Origin: Stemphylium vesicarium
Taxonomy: Eukaryota; Ascomycota; Dothideomycetes; Pleosporales; Pleosporaceae
Direction of reading: 5' to 3'
Assembly (NCBI GenBank): GCA_004380135.1
Contig: QXCR01000008.1
Location: 124,001 to 188,000 of the forward strand
Length of the DNA stretch: 64,000 nucleotides
Shown here piece by piece: positions 43,174 through 55,611 of this stretch. The notes below the pieces were generated by a model. That model was not told where the DNA came from. It saw only the letters and a program-made list of their open reading frames with translations, and searched no databases. How positions within the stretch are numbered: position 1 is the first letter of the stretch; every line of letters starts with the position of its first letter. The position numbers and the translations under genes are program-made.

Positions 43174-45963
43174 TGCGCACTCGTTTCTTTTTTCCCTGGG
43201 AGAAGAGAACTGTGTGGTTTGTAGTTTCGCGGGATGCATCTTCTGGCATACTTTAGGATGTCGAGGGAGAAGGAGAAAAGGGAAACACATGAGTGGTATG
43301 CTGCACGTAGTAGCTCACCAAACGTACATTCGTTCACCACATGATGCCACAAAATCTTCTTCTCGGCTCCTCAGCATGCAAGAAAGACTCTTCCGATCTA
43401 GGCTCTTTGCTGTGAAATCCTTTGGGCCTTAAACTAGGGAGAAGTGAAAATTTAATGGACAGCCATTCTAGTTACTGTGCTATCCATGCCATGATAGCGA
43501 ACTTTTGACGTAGTTCGTATCGGGAATGTGGCACATCAGGATTTGATAGATGGACGCCTGGCACTAGAGTCCAAGCCTCCTGAGTCGTGCAGTAGGTATT
43601 GTAATATACGTCTCGGCCTAATTGTGGAACCATCTCGGGACATGTGTGTGTTGATGTAACGTGGTGATGGGGATCTGCACCTACCGTATACTGCAGCAAG
43701 CCGCGTTGATGGCGCTAGATGCGGTTGGACCCATGGTCTGTTCTTTCTGATCATCCCTACTGATTGATGTTGTAGCTCGGGAGCTATCCAGGCCGAATGC
43801 TTAAAGTCCGTTCGCGACGGCCGTAGCGTGAACCTGCTCAGGGTCTTGGTAGCGTTTAGGTGCATGAAGAAGACAAATCTGCAATTTTCCAAGCGCTTCG
43901 GCGACATCAGGCATAGTCAATTTAGTAGGGATGACGCCACGGCCTGAGACAGAGAAGCGGTGCGCCGGATTTCCAGGTGGCGTTGGATGCTGAGCGTCGC
44001 TCAGCTCAGGCGTTCAGTGGTATGGTCCCGAGCGCGGGGCGGAAGGATGATGCGCAAAGCTCGCTCGGTTGGCGCACAACTTTGTTCGAGAAACGTTCGA
44101 TGCTTTTCGTCTGCTAGGGTTATCCCTGACCTGGTTTTGTCTGTATCGCGATAGACGAGATCTTTATATGTCTCATCGGATCGTTCGTATCAGACACTTT
44201 TTGCGCCAAAATGACGACGAGCTAATATGCGTTTTGCGCGGCTTCGTCTTGGGGGTTGCATGCATCACTTTGATCGCACCCAAGCAATCTCACCCCTGCG
44301 GCTCACACAATTATAGCGGCCGTTTACGCGCACGCCTTGTCAGCCCTAAGGTCAGGTAGGGTCTTTGGTCGTGTAACAGTCAAGTTGCAATGCGGCATCA
44401 TGCGCAACCGAAGCCAACCAGGGCGCTTGACGTTGGTGCATCTCGGAGGCGGCTGCGCAGTATCCAGTAGATTTTTCGACACGTGTTGAGAACCTCTACG
44501 CTGGTAGATGGGCCTTGAAGTGCGACAGCTCTGCTGGCAGAGCAAGGTCTCTCGGCTTGATGCAGCTGCTACAGGTTGGTCACACTGAACCCCGTCAGGC
44601 CTTGACTGGGCCCGATACGTGATGATTTATCCGCCGATAACCCGTAGGTAGCACCGAATATCGTTTCCTGGTGCTCAGGCTGAGTCTAGCTTCAGACACT
44701 GCATCGTGGCTGGCAGCTGCTGCCGCGCTTGAGACATTGCCGTTGCGGATAAATGTCTAGGGAAATTTGATATTGGGCCAGCGGAAGTTCAGTCAGCACA
44801 CTCTCTGTGGTTGATGACGCGCGCCGCTGGGAAGGGAAAGCGGGCCGGAGATGCAGCGCACAAGTCGGAGGGGCACTGTACCCAATGGCTGGTAGTTGGC
44901 AGCCAGCGCACCACTTGTCGCCGTACGTCATGTCTCGGGAGTCTTCACACGGGGGCTCTTGCGGCATACTCAATGCGTCGAATAAGAAGCGTCAGAAGAC
45001 ATTGGTGGGGCAGCGTCGGAGTAGGACGTTTTTGAGCAACAAGGGCAGGTCGATGCAGCGGTGCAGCGGCTAGAGTAGTGGTGCATAGGTAGGCAAGCCA
45101 CGCAGATAGCTAAGCGAGCCAGGACAGAAGCGACTGTAGCAGGGGGACAGAGAGGGTGTTCGAGAAGAGATGCCGCTCGCGCCGGCCGCGCCGGAACCCA
45201 GGTACTGCGCAATCAGCCTTAATGAAATTTGCCAGTCCGGGTCGGAAAGGGATTGGGAAGAGGCAGCGGGCCTTGCTGCATGCACTGTATGTACACCAAG
45301 GCGAGCGACGCGAACGGCGGGTGATGGAGTGACATACTAGCACGCTGCATGATGGGACGAGAGCTTGGCTCAGTAAGGTACTTGCTCACGGCCATGCCCA
45401 ATGGCGGGCGACCAGGACGCGGACGGGAAGCTGATTGCAGGAAGAACAGGTGTGGCGGGCCCATTGCGACGCGCAAGGTGTGGACGGACGGCAGCCGGTG
45501 GGACATCTGGAGCGCTGGGAGGATACATAGGGCACGTGACTGGCCTGATGCAGCCTAGCGCACGGCATGCTCTCTTTTTATTTTTTCCAGAGCCGTGTCG
45601 AGGCTGGCAGCTCCACCTGCATTGTTGGCCATTAACCAAGAGAACTTATTTCCCGATCGCGGGCGCGACAGTGCTCGCTCGCTTTACACTCGCGCTCGAT
45701 CAGCAACCCTCCTGGTGCAGGCGAGGCGTTAGTACAGCAATACCCTGCTCGCTACCTTCCGCTCAAGCGAGACTCGCTTGTAAGTCAGTTCAAGTCCCGT
45801 TCCTTCAATCCATCCAAGGCACTGCCACATGCGCCCGCCCTCATTACCTGCTAAAGGCGGCTAGCCCCTGCTGCAGCCAGCTGGCGTCGTCCTGTCACCA
45901 GCCCCCAGGGCTCCCTGGGGACCTCGGTGGCCTCGTCGGCCGTGGGCGTGAGAGCGCGAGTGC

Positions 45964-45975
45964 GTGTGTGTGTGT
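45964..45975 (+). repeat. GT dinucleotide microsatellite
   Basis: Six GT units in the presumed leader of the Zn2Cys6 gene. Confidence 0.9.
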
Positions 45976-46357
45976 CTTGAGTCTCCATCCGGGCATCCCC
46001 TCGCGGCGCCTCTTGACCACGTACCTAGTCTCGCTAGTCCCCTCTAGTCGCCCCTTGGTGGGCTGCAAAGACACTCGCCAATGCGTTAATCTATGCCGCA
46101 GGCATCCTGTCCGTCCTCTATCCCGCACCGTGTACCAGTGCACAAGTACTTGCAGCCCGGCGCCCTCGAACCGAGCGGCCAGGCCCCTGTCCGCGGGTCA
46201 AAACGCCCTCGCCAACTCAGCTAATCCCAGTTCCTTGCCTGGCTTGCCGTCCCTCTTCCCATCCAAGTCTGCCTCAAGCTTTCTAGCGCCTGTGTGCTCT
46301 CAAAGTCAACCGCCGACGTGTGTTGCGCCCCGGTGAGGCCTTGTCCATAGCTAGCCC

Positions 46358-48572
46358 ATGTCGCACGACTTTTCCTCTCAGATCAACTCTGCGCCATACT
46401 CGCCAGCGCCATCGCACTTTTCGCACCAAAGCATGGCCGACCCCAACATGCAGCAGTCGCGACAGCAGACGGTCGCCTATCCTTCACCGCATTCATACCC
46501 GTCACCTTCGATGCAACCCACATACACGTATCCGCCTCCCCAAGGACAGCAGAGCAATGAAGGCTACCGGAACTCGCCCCAGGGCTCCAACATGTCGCTG
46601 CCGCCGCTCAATTTGCCGCCAATACGTCTGCAAGACGGCCAGCAACCGCAGGCGCAACCCCAGCCCACCCAGCAGCCCATGGGCTCTCCGCTCCCACCGC
46701 CGCAACACGGTATGCCGCAGTATTATCCTCACCCATCCCATGCGCAGCCCGGTCAGCCCATGATGGCCAACATGGGCCCGCAATTCAATGCCATGCGATA
46801 CCAGTTGCCGCCACAAGGCGACCAGCGAGTTCTCTCGGGCGGTCGCCATAAGAAGGAGATCAAGCGTCGCACAAAGACGGGTTGTCTGACTTGTCGCAAA
46901 AGAAGAATAAAGGTAAGTGAGAACCGACGTCAATGGTACGCGATAGACGACGCGACGCGAAGTCAGAGGAGCTATTGCCTTGTCGCTTGCTTAACCGAGC
47001 GAGAAACCCAAACTCCTCTAATCCGACCTCTCGCGTCGCAGAACCACGGCTGCCTCTGCAGCAACGTCCAAGAAATGCTCTGCACCACCGACTTTTGACG
47101 TTTTGCGCAGTTGTGGTGCGGCATCTTTTACGGGCTTACTGCAACTTTTTTTCTTCAGCGGCGCGCCCGCCAACATCACCACCATTGACTTGCATATGAG
47201 CTAACCACGACCCCGACAGTGCGACGAAGCCCATCCCATGTGCAGAAACTGTCAAAAAAGTAAGCGCGAGTGTCTCGGCTACGACCCAATATTCAAGCAA
47301 CAATCTGGGCCGGCTCAAATACAACCCGCTCCCAACGCTGCGCCCGCCCCTCACGCAACAAACGCACCCCCCGCGCCTGCCCCGCCGGCCTCAACCTACA
47401 GCCAGAGCCCAGTGCCCCAAGGCTACGCTCCTGCTTCTTCGGCTGGATACGCCAGTGCTGCGCCTGCCACAAGCGGGGAACACCAGCCCGCCAACTTCCA
47501 CGCAATCGACCCTGCACTTGCCCAGGCAGACCCGGGACTGCAGTCCAACCAACACTACAACGGCGTGCACGCCATGGATCCTGCCATGAGGGCGCCGTCC
47601 GGCCCCAATTCCTTCCCGCCGCCGCCAGAGCCGCTTAAAGGTTGGTCCACTCGCTCATTCTGTCGCATCAATACTAACATCAACCCAGGCAAACGACTGC
47701 ACATTACCGACATCTTCGGAATATGTAACCACAGCCCTCCAGAGGTTCCGGCTCGCACCTCGCCCGTGCCGCGTGAAATCGACGACGAATTCAGCCGCAT
47801 CTTCATCAACGACTACTGCCAAGGCCTAGACACCCTTCTCGAGACCACTTGGTTCTCTACAAACAACAATGCGCTCAACAGAGTCTTCAGCGACCGCTCT
47901 CTGCACGAAGAGGCTGCTTACTTCACCGAGACCATCAAGTACAAGGCATCCGACAACGACATGACGGGCGTTTTCAGCCAGGAGGCCCGTCTTCTGTGGC
48001 ACTTGCTAGGCACATGCAAACACAACCCACCACCAACCAACGGGGCAGCATCCGAGAGCGACGAATTTTCATTACGAGAAACCCGAGCGCGTTTCGACGT
48101 CCTGGAAGCTCTCTTAACCAACCAGAACCTCGAGCCCAACCCACTGAGACAACTCTCGTACCCTGCTGGCCTTGATGACGAAGCGAGGGGCCAAGTAGAC
48201 TTTTGGCAACATCTAGGCGACTTTGTCCAATACTCTGACTCCGACACTGCCCCTCCCGGGGCCGCTGATAACGCCCTTGCAGTAATACGAGGTGTATTGC
48301 GCATGCATGAAGTGCGCGATGCCATCTACTCCATCGCCATTGCGCGCCACTATGGTAGCCGAATTGGCGGATTCCCCAATGCCCTACCAGCCCCGTTAAA
48401 CCAAGCTCCTGAAAGCGACTTGAATAAGCTTCTTGTTGCCATGTCCTTTATCAGTCATGAGAGCCGCGCAGCTACTCAGCAGGTACTTGCGCGCGTTTGC
48501 GACATGGCCATGTTCTCTTGGGCCGTCTCGCGCATGCCGCAAGGCCATCAGCCTGGCGTCTTCCCACAATGA
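46358..48572 (+). CDS. Zn2Cys6 transcription factor (Moc3-like family, tentative)
   Basis: Three exons, 46358-46912, 47220-47640 and 47689-48572, encode 619 residues. The N-terminal 160 residues are rich in P, Q, S, M and Y. The binuclear zinc cluster is canonical Cx2Cx6Cx6Cx2Cx6C at 176-203 (GCLTCRKRRIK|CDEAHPMCRNCQKSKREC). A 307-nt intron splits it before the third cysteine. LGYDPIFKQQ follows, a signature I associate with fungal regulators like S. pombe Moc3, though that link is from memory. A Pro/Ala-rich linker leads to a helical middle domain (FSRIFINDYCQGLDTLLETTWF). The second intron, 48 nt, is stop-free and in frame (47641-47688, branch ACTAAC). Targets unknown; the long leader suggests translational control. 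Confidence 0.9.
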
Positions 48573-48783
48573 CAACAATCTGGAGAAAACTAAAAGTCCT
48601 GGGGTGCGTCTCAAGTTCGCGAGGGTATTTGGCTCATGCTATTGTACCACCAATTGGAACATTTGACTTCGATTTTTGCATTTCCTGAGCGGGCGTTGCT
48701 TCTTTCCTCTGCCATGCTGATAGCAGCATGGCTTCCCATCGTTTATGATTATATCCCCCATTATCCCCACGGCCCCCACCCCT

Positions 48784-48798
48784 CCCCCCCCCCCCCCC
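48784..48798 (+). repeat. Poly-C run
   Basis: Fifteen consecutive C in the 3' flank of the Zn2Cys6 gene. True length may differ owing to sequencing error in homopolymers. Confidence 0.85.
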
Positions 48799-49856
48799 TT
48801 TTCACGTACGTTTACAACCTTCTTGCATCTACCGCGCGCACGGAGCTGGTGGGATCTACAGCATTTTGGAGCAGGCATCACACAAGATATACCCGGTTCA
48901 GCTCGATCGTGTCCTGTTCTTTATTCTTCTTCTCCATGGCATCCCCCTGGTTTGCGGGGTTTATTGCCCTAATCCATATTTTTTCTTCTTCTTCGTCTTC
49001 TTGATCGCTCAACGTAGAGGAGGAATCGTCAAAGTAAGATTTACTTAAGATATATGAAGGAATCATCGTAACGCCAGATTCGCTGAAGCTAGAGATTGAA
49101 CCGTAACCGCCACACCTTGCCAATGCATTGTTATTCTTTCATCGGTCAGAAATATGCAGGATTATTAGCCTTCAATTCGAGGTTGAATGGCCATGAGGGG
49201 CGTGTCACGCCATGCAAGCTGAGAGCTCAGTTATACCAATTCTCACAGTCACACAACATGAACCTCGGAAATGAACCGAGAGCACCGTTGGCTGTTGTCG
49301 CGCTCCTCACTTTACCGACGTTTCTTTTTTGTCTTCTTACTAAGATTAGCATGCTCCGACTCCGACTCCGACACCACTGACCGCATGTTCGCATCACCCC
49401 CTTCCTTCCTTGCCTCGCCCTGCTCCCTGCTCTGTCCCACCAGATGTCGCCTCCTCTCCCCTCGTCAGCCACCCGCCTAGCGGCTCATATCGTATGACGA
49501 AAAACGGCGGCTATTCCGAATGGTCTCGCTTGAGAACCATGATATGTCATGCTACACTGCATGAAATACACCAAACCAAACCTTGGAGAAGCGGGCAGGG
49601 GGGCTGTTAGTCCGATATGCAGTGTAATGCATAGGGGGGGTATGCGGTGAAGCGGCGGTACCAGGGAGGGGAGGGCAGAAGGAAGAGTCCGGCAGGCTGG
49701 ATATTCTCCGATTGTACAGGTCGTGCTACGTAGGGGGCGGCTTTCTTTTCTGTGTTTGTATGATGAGGTGGATCGTGGGTGGTACAGGTTACGTGGGTTG
49801 CTAGTGTGCGTTAATTAGTGTGTCGTTGGGTACATATCTGTTTGTTAGTAGTTGTG

Positions 49857-49900
49857 GATAGACAGGTAGATAGGCAGGCAGGTAGATGGCTAGGTAGGAG
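49857..49900 (+). repeat. Degenerate tetranucleotide repeat (TAGA/CAGG/TAGG)
   Basis: Interrupted units GATAGACAGG, TAGATAGG, CAGGCAGG and TAGATGG follow one another. Confidence 0.7.
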
Positions 49901-50661
49901 AAGTCAAGTTGGCAAGAGATATATTTGGTATAGTAGTGTATTGAATGTTGTACGCTCTCCCTACTCTTTTTGATGGTGGAATGAACCCACACAATTACAG
50001 ATGGCAAGGTAGAGAGACGGGAAGCTTCGAGGAGGCCTTGTATTGGTGCTGATAGTGGTGACACGAAACCAGCGGTGAAGCCGCATCTCAATTTCTCATC
50101 AGCGCTTCCCCTTTTCTCCTACTCAGCACACACACTCTCTATCTTTGTTTCTGAAACGTTAACCTTTCCGATGGTTGCCCGCCTTTTCCAATCACACACG
50201 GCTTTGCCCGCTCGATTTGCCAGTCAAGTAGGATGCCCCCTCTCTCCTCTACCTAATAAGCCCTACTTGCATATACGGTATAGATCATCAACGTGTTGCA
50301 CGGTGCAACCAATAACGCCACGCGTATCACGGCGAGTAAAAAAGTGCCGGTGGCGGATTAGAACTGCCGGGTCAAGGCGCTAGAATGTGGAGAGGGCGGT
50401 TGGGCGGATTCGGTAGCTTGGGTCGAAGCCCAAGGGGGACTAGAGTCGATTATGTGTTTTGTGTTTTGTGCCATGGGAGAAAAGATCGGAAAGATGGGTG
50501 CAATGCAGTACAATCTGAACTTTACAAGAAATGGGAGAAGTATGAGATGCTGAAATTTCGGGGTTGTCTAAATGCCTTCCCAATTTCTTAATCTGCTTTG
50601 AGGAGAGAGGAAACATAGCAGTAGACATACTACCATCTCAGCATTCTCTCCCATACATAGT

Positions 50662-52603
50662 CTACCACTGCTCCCCATCCCCCCAAACCCGATGCAAAAT
50701 CGTTCTCGCAAACTTACTCTCACCCGGACTCTTGACACACCAACCTACGCGATTTCCACGCCTCGTATCCCGCCACCCACCCGCATCACCCACAACCTCC
50801 TCGCTCAGATCGCTCTCACCCTCCGTGATCGGCCTACCCCTTCGATCCACAATCGTACAACCTCTCGTCCACTGCCCACTTGTCTCGACCCTTACATCCT
50901 CCTCCTTGAACTTCCACGCGGGATTCGCGGGACACAGCGCATACCAAATCGTCAGCGGGTCGTGCAACTGCAGTCCCTGCGTCGCAGGATCCTGCTGCGG
51001 ATTCAACGACGCGTTCTTCGCGAACGTGGAGGTAAGGAACAAGTGCGTCCATTCGGACAGCGGGCTCCCCTTGACGCCCGGTCGCGCAATGTAGTCTTCA
51101 TACATTGTCTTTGGGAGTACATGCTGCTCTGTTGTGTCGAGGGGGAAGAGCTTGATCTTGAGCTGCTTGCTTAGTTTGGTCGGGTAGGCAGCAAGTTTGG
51201 CTTGTTTCTGTGTGCTGGAGAGTGTGGGGGGCATTGTTAGATGCGGGTTTTGCGATGTTAGTGCGAAGACGCGCGCGCTGGCGACGGAGTCTGCGTAGGT
51301 GTTGAATTCGGCGCCGGGTGTCATCTGGTTTCGGAAGTTTAGTGAGAGACGGATGGGGGTGTTGGGTTGTTTAATTAGATTGAATGGGGGGATGGGGATG
51401 GAGAGGGCTGTGCGGGAATAGATGTGGTGGAGGGGAGGTGGTGGTCATCTCTGTGAAGAGGCTTCAGAGCTGTACACTGTGCCAGCTGTGGAGATAGAGT
51501 GATGGAGATGCTAGACTTACGTTTCCTGGTGCGTCAATGGCGCCGCCCATGACGACTACTTCCTTTACCCTCAAGAAAGTTTCTGGGTCTTGCGAGGCAG
51601 CGATTGCAAGGTTCGTCAATGGCCCCACGGCCACAATCGTGATTGTGTCCGGCTCGTTTTCTCTCAGTAGGTCGAGCATAACTTCATGCGCAGGTTTGAG
51701 CGAAGGGGTGAAGAGACAGTGCTCTTCCTTGACCTTTTGAAGATTCGCTGCTTCTGCAGAGGAAAGATCCCTTGGCGTCGGCTCGAACAGTGACTTCCAT
51801 GTCTCTGCTGGTGAAAGATGGGGATGCTGATGAACGTTAGAATGTGAGAGATGTAGAAGGAGTCAAGGGAACACAAACGCTGTGATGAATGCCTCCAAGA
51901 CCATCAATGCCGTCTTTACCCTATTAGATTTCAGACTAACAGTCTCTCTCTTCAAACTTACGGAAGAAATCCGCCACCATCATATGCTCTGCCAAAGGCT
52001 CCTCGGCACCAACAGCGACTAATTGAAAGAGTTAGCCCATCATCCAAGTCCTTCTGGGGTCTCAGTTATCAAGGAACATACCGATAGGTTTCCGCGCATC
52101 CAACGTCTCAAAACCCTCGGGCCGACCGTTCTCCTTGCGCCACGCGCGTTCCTTTTCAATATGGTGGAACAGCGTAACGACGTTTCTCAAGCAACTATTT
52201 TCGTCCACCTGATCAGCAAGCTCTCGTTTCTCTCTTTTTCTTTCCATCAAAAGAAGGGATAGACAACACAGAGAAACTTGAAGACAGTCAAACTCACTTC
52301 TTAACCTCGACATTCCCAAACGTTAACGACACCAGTAGGATATCCAACTCCTCCTTCTTGGCCGAAAAGGCAAGAAGCAAGGCCAAGACATCATCAACAC
52401 CCTACAAAGTATTTCGATTAACACAATGTTTCATCGAGCCATGTTCTCTCAGCTTTTTTGGTCTGGGATGGTCTGGTTTTGGTCCCCCGTACTGGTCTTT
52501 ACCCCGCATGCACACCTCCGAACCACGCAAACCATCCAAACCCCAAGAGTAAAATAACAAAACTTACAGGATCTGTATCAATAATGATCTTGTTCGGCGC
52601 CAT
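50662..52603 (-). CDS. Inosine-uridine-preferring nucleoside hydrolase family protein
   Basis: Seven exons on the minus strand: 52568-52603, 52298-52401, 52082-52194, 51962-52018, 51879-51913, 51521-51826 and 50662-51324, giving 437 residues. This is the most intron-rich gene here. Exon 1 starts MAPNKIIIDTDP and completes the calcium-binding DTDPGVDD motif with exon 2. Further marks are VAVGAEEPL, HGIDGLGGIHH, TIVAVGPLTNLAIA, VVMGGAIDAPGN, AEFNTYADS and the catalytic His region LQLHDPLTIWYAL. The family hydrolyses the N-glycosidic bond of ribonucleosides, for purine and pyrimidine salvage. The 35-nt exon 5 uses a TAAAG acceptor, chosen because the nearer TAG acceptor gives a stop. Cytosolic. 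Confidence 0.92.
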
Positions 52604-53376
52604 ACTGTCGTCGTCTGCGGCCACTCAAAAAAGAGAAGAGGAAATACGCAATATGCAGCTACAGGTGTAATTGATGAATGAACGTTTGTTTGCTTGATAG
52701 CTAGGTACGGCGGTCGGTATACGTCAAAGGCCCGCCCGCGATTAGATAAAATGAGAACTAGTTGGCTAAGCTAGCCGGTCGGCCGTCCCACCAAACCGCG
52801 CATGGAAGGTGTACCTAGCAAACGTAAAGAAGCCGGCGGAGGTCACCGACAGGCTGTAACAGTAATACGAAGAGGCTCCACCGCGGCGCCGGTCCCCCTT
52901 TATTTATGAAAATGACGTTGCTTTCCGATTGATTCCATGGTCAACAGCAAACGAGTCAGAACAGCACATATCGTGAACTTTGTGGGTGTATGCATTTGAA
53001 GAAAAATTATATGAAAACAAGCCTCTCTCTCCAGCCCCCTGGAGTACACATGCGATATATCAGCCCAAAACGCGAATAAACGTCAACGCCCGAGCACCTA
53101 TATTTCCATTTCATAGTCTACAACGTTTGTCCGTTTACCAAGCTGACGAGGCAAACGGAAGCAAACTGCAACTTTTTCGAAAACTCTTTGCCCTTTGCTA
53201 CTCCTAGTTGTTTGTAAAGCCCCCTAAAAGCAGGCCCACCGCTCCGCTTGCACTTTGTACCCAAGAATCGATATGATATTCGTCATCGGATAGTAGAGAA
53301 AAAAATAATCGGTGTTCGCTGTCCCCAGCGTACAAATCGAAAACACATGTCGCGTGATGCGTGTTGTTCGTCGAGT
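52604..53376. other. Intergenic, promoter of nucleoside hydrolase gene and 3' flank of SURF4 gene
   Basis: Both neighbours read leftward. AT-rich around 52900-53300; no gene is seen. Confidence 0.5.
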
Positions 53377-54504
53377 CTAGTAGACCTTCTTCTTCTCGTC
53401 GACGGAGAACTGTCCGGGGCCCATGTTGACCAGCAAGAGGAGACCGCCACTAAAAATTGTTAGCACTTCCTCATAGATTTGGATGGGACGGCCGGAGAAA
53501 CTTACACAATGGAAAGGATTTGGAAGAAGTCGTACTTGGCAAAGTCCTTGTGGGGGTGGTGCGGGTGCAGAGTCCACCAGTTGTTGACGTAGAGGTTGAA
53601 GACGCTGAGAATAAGGACGAGCATGATGGCGGAGAACTTGGCCTTAAAGCCAACAACGACCATGACGCAAGCAACCAATCCCAGAAGACTGGCAATGATT
53701 CTCCAGAAACCCCAGTCGCCGCGGAAGACAAAGCCAATGAAGAGGAAGATGAGCAGGACACGTCCAGCGAGCTGGAAGTACATCTTCCTGTCCTTCTCGT
53801 CAAGCTGGGGGAGACCGGCCGGAGCAAACTTCTTGCGAACCCACGAGTCGGAAAGGACCATGAGCAGACCGCCCACGACGGAAAGATTGCGGAGGAAGAA
53901 GTTGAGGTCGAAGACGAGACCGTATCCGAGGCCCTGCAATACAACCACGCCCATGAGCCCACAAACGCTGTATTCGGAGAACTTTCGTGCAATGACGCCC
54001 ACGGAGCAGAAAGTCATGGCGAGGACGTTGACAATGAGGAACAAATGCGTTACACCGTTGGGGACTAGAACCAGCCACGTTAGCAAATCGTCCGAACTCG
54101 TCGTGAGGGGTAAGGAGGGAGCCTACTGTGTCGGTAGTCGTGGAGATATGTGAGCTGGTCGGTCCATTGTGTGACTATGCGCAGCGCGTCCTCTAGGAAG
54201 GTTACGACGATTAGGAAGCGACCAATTGCTGGGAGGTACCTATTGTAAAGCACGCGAATTAGCCATTGTACTCAAAGGGCGCCGCGGCGGCATTGCAACA
54301 CCCTCGCGCGTGTCGTGATCCAGCGCGCACTTACGGCTTAATGGGGTCGGCGACAGTGTCCAGCATGTCCTCAAGTTTGCTCGTCTGCGCCCTCAGTTGT
54401 TCCAGGGGACTCGGGTCGTTCCTCATGTCGTCGTTGCGCCCGGAGTTGCCAAAGGGACTTTGGTTGCCCAAATGGTAGCCAGCTGTGCCGCGTATCTGCG
54501 CCAT
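53377..54504 (-). CDS. ERV29: ER cargo receptor SURF4/Erv29
   Basis: Four exons on the minus strand: 54335-54504, 54127-54239, 53506-54064 and 53377-53449, encoding 304 residues. The cytosolic N-terminus (MAQIRGTAGYHLGNQSPFG, then LEQLRAQTSKLEDMLD) is followed by about seven membrane segments, starting YLPAIGRFLIVVTFLEDALR and including the family motif THLFLIVNVLAMTFCSVGVIARK. The last residues, KKVY, form a KKxx ER-retrieval signal, encoded by the small final exon. Erv29/SURF4 loads soluble secretory proteins into COPII vesicles at ER exit sites. Introns have donors GTAAGT, GTAGGC and GTAAGT. Confidence 0.95.
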
Positions 54505-55611
54505 GGCTGATTGTGTAGTTGAAGGAGAGGAGAGGGGTGTGCGAAGCGAAAGGTATAGTAGGTGATTGGGGGGTTGCTGCTACTACTCCGAACAGGTGTC
54601 CTTCACGCGATCGAGCTCGGAAACGTCAGATTATGTCAGCAGCTAACCCTATTGCGCGCTACCTTGGAGTCTCACTACAAGTCTTCTGTTGCAGGCTAAT
54701 GAATTGCAGGGTTAGAGGGACGCTTAGGGCTCCGCATGAGGGTTGTTTAGATTTACGGATATTACTCTGCGTGCGCTTGCTCGGCCTTGTTTGGCGGGGG
54801 CCCTCGTCCCTCGGTTCGCCCAACATTCCCAAGTTACACACGATCCAGAGGCCAGATTTCTCAAGCTGCACTCTTACTTATGGCGTCACGATGAGAGGCG
54901 GTACCTGACATTACCGGCCCTTTTCGAACAAGGGGATTCACGCGCTGACACGGATACGGTCACTAACATAACCATGTCAGGTCTATTTTTGGCTCTCTGG
55001 GCGTTCGTCAGAGCTTGTACTCATTGCCAGCTTACCTTGGGTGGAGCAGGTGCAGTACCCAGGGTCGTTGAATAAATCTTCATCACCACCAAACATGTAT
55101 TCAAATGCTTCAGTCTTTATGCACTGTAGGCGAGGGATTTCGTATCTTTTCTATTTGATACGCCTCAAAGAAGCGTGTCACTACATGTCGACTGCAGTGC
55201 AACCTGATGTCCAAGTGTAATAGTAGCAAGTACATCGAGACAAATACAAGGGGAGGTTTCGCAACAAAATAATCACAAATGCAACCACCCCCTTACGCCG
55301 ATGCTTTTTCCAATGCCCAGCACAGCAAAGCAGGGTGACAAACCCGTCGATGTCTCATACATTTTCATCGCCTCCGAATATTCCCACGTAATCGTGCATG
55401 CCGAGTGTTGCCTCCCCTCGCCAAAGTATAACCGTCATAGCAGTGAAACGCTGGCAAGCTGCCGTCCCAACGCCTGGAAGACCCTCGTGTACTAATGGTT
55501 GTCGTAATGACAGGAAATTGATAAAGGATAATAGACGTGGGTATTACATGACTCCGTGCAGAGACGGAGGTCGCTCAAGACCGGTTGTTGGCCTGATCAG
55601 CATCCAGGGCC
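54505..55611. other. Intergenic, no recognised feature
   Basis: Promoter side of SURF4 and 3' flank of the coiled-coil gene. Open frames are short and not protein-like. Confidence 0.5.

Larger units (their letters stand above)
42533..46357. other. Long gene-poor region upstream of the second Zn2Cys6 regulator
   Basis: 3.8 kb without a recognised protein. Holds CT and GT microsatellites and, near 45783, a GTAAGT donor in a pyrimidine-rich leader-like sequence. A 311-codon ATG frame (45401-46336) is Cys/Ser/Pro/Arg-rich and not protein-like. Probably long promoter plus 5' untranslated leader of the next gene. Confidence 0.5.
48573..50661. other. Convergent intergenic region, no recognised gene
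   Basis: 2.1 kb between tail-to-tail genes. It holds a 15-base C run (48784-48798) and a run of TAGA/CAGG-type units (about 49857-49900). No supported coding frame or RNA gene. Confidence 0.5.

Noticed and set aside
42533..46357. A degraded transposon in the gene-poor region
   Set aside because: No terminal repeats, transposase or reverse-transcriptase motifs and no strongly AT-shifted composition were seen by eye.
51877..51961. TAG acceptor closest to exon 5 of the nucleoside hydrolase gene
   Set aside because: It brings an in-frame TAA at once; the TAAAG acceptor a few bases on restores HGIDGLGGIHH.
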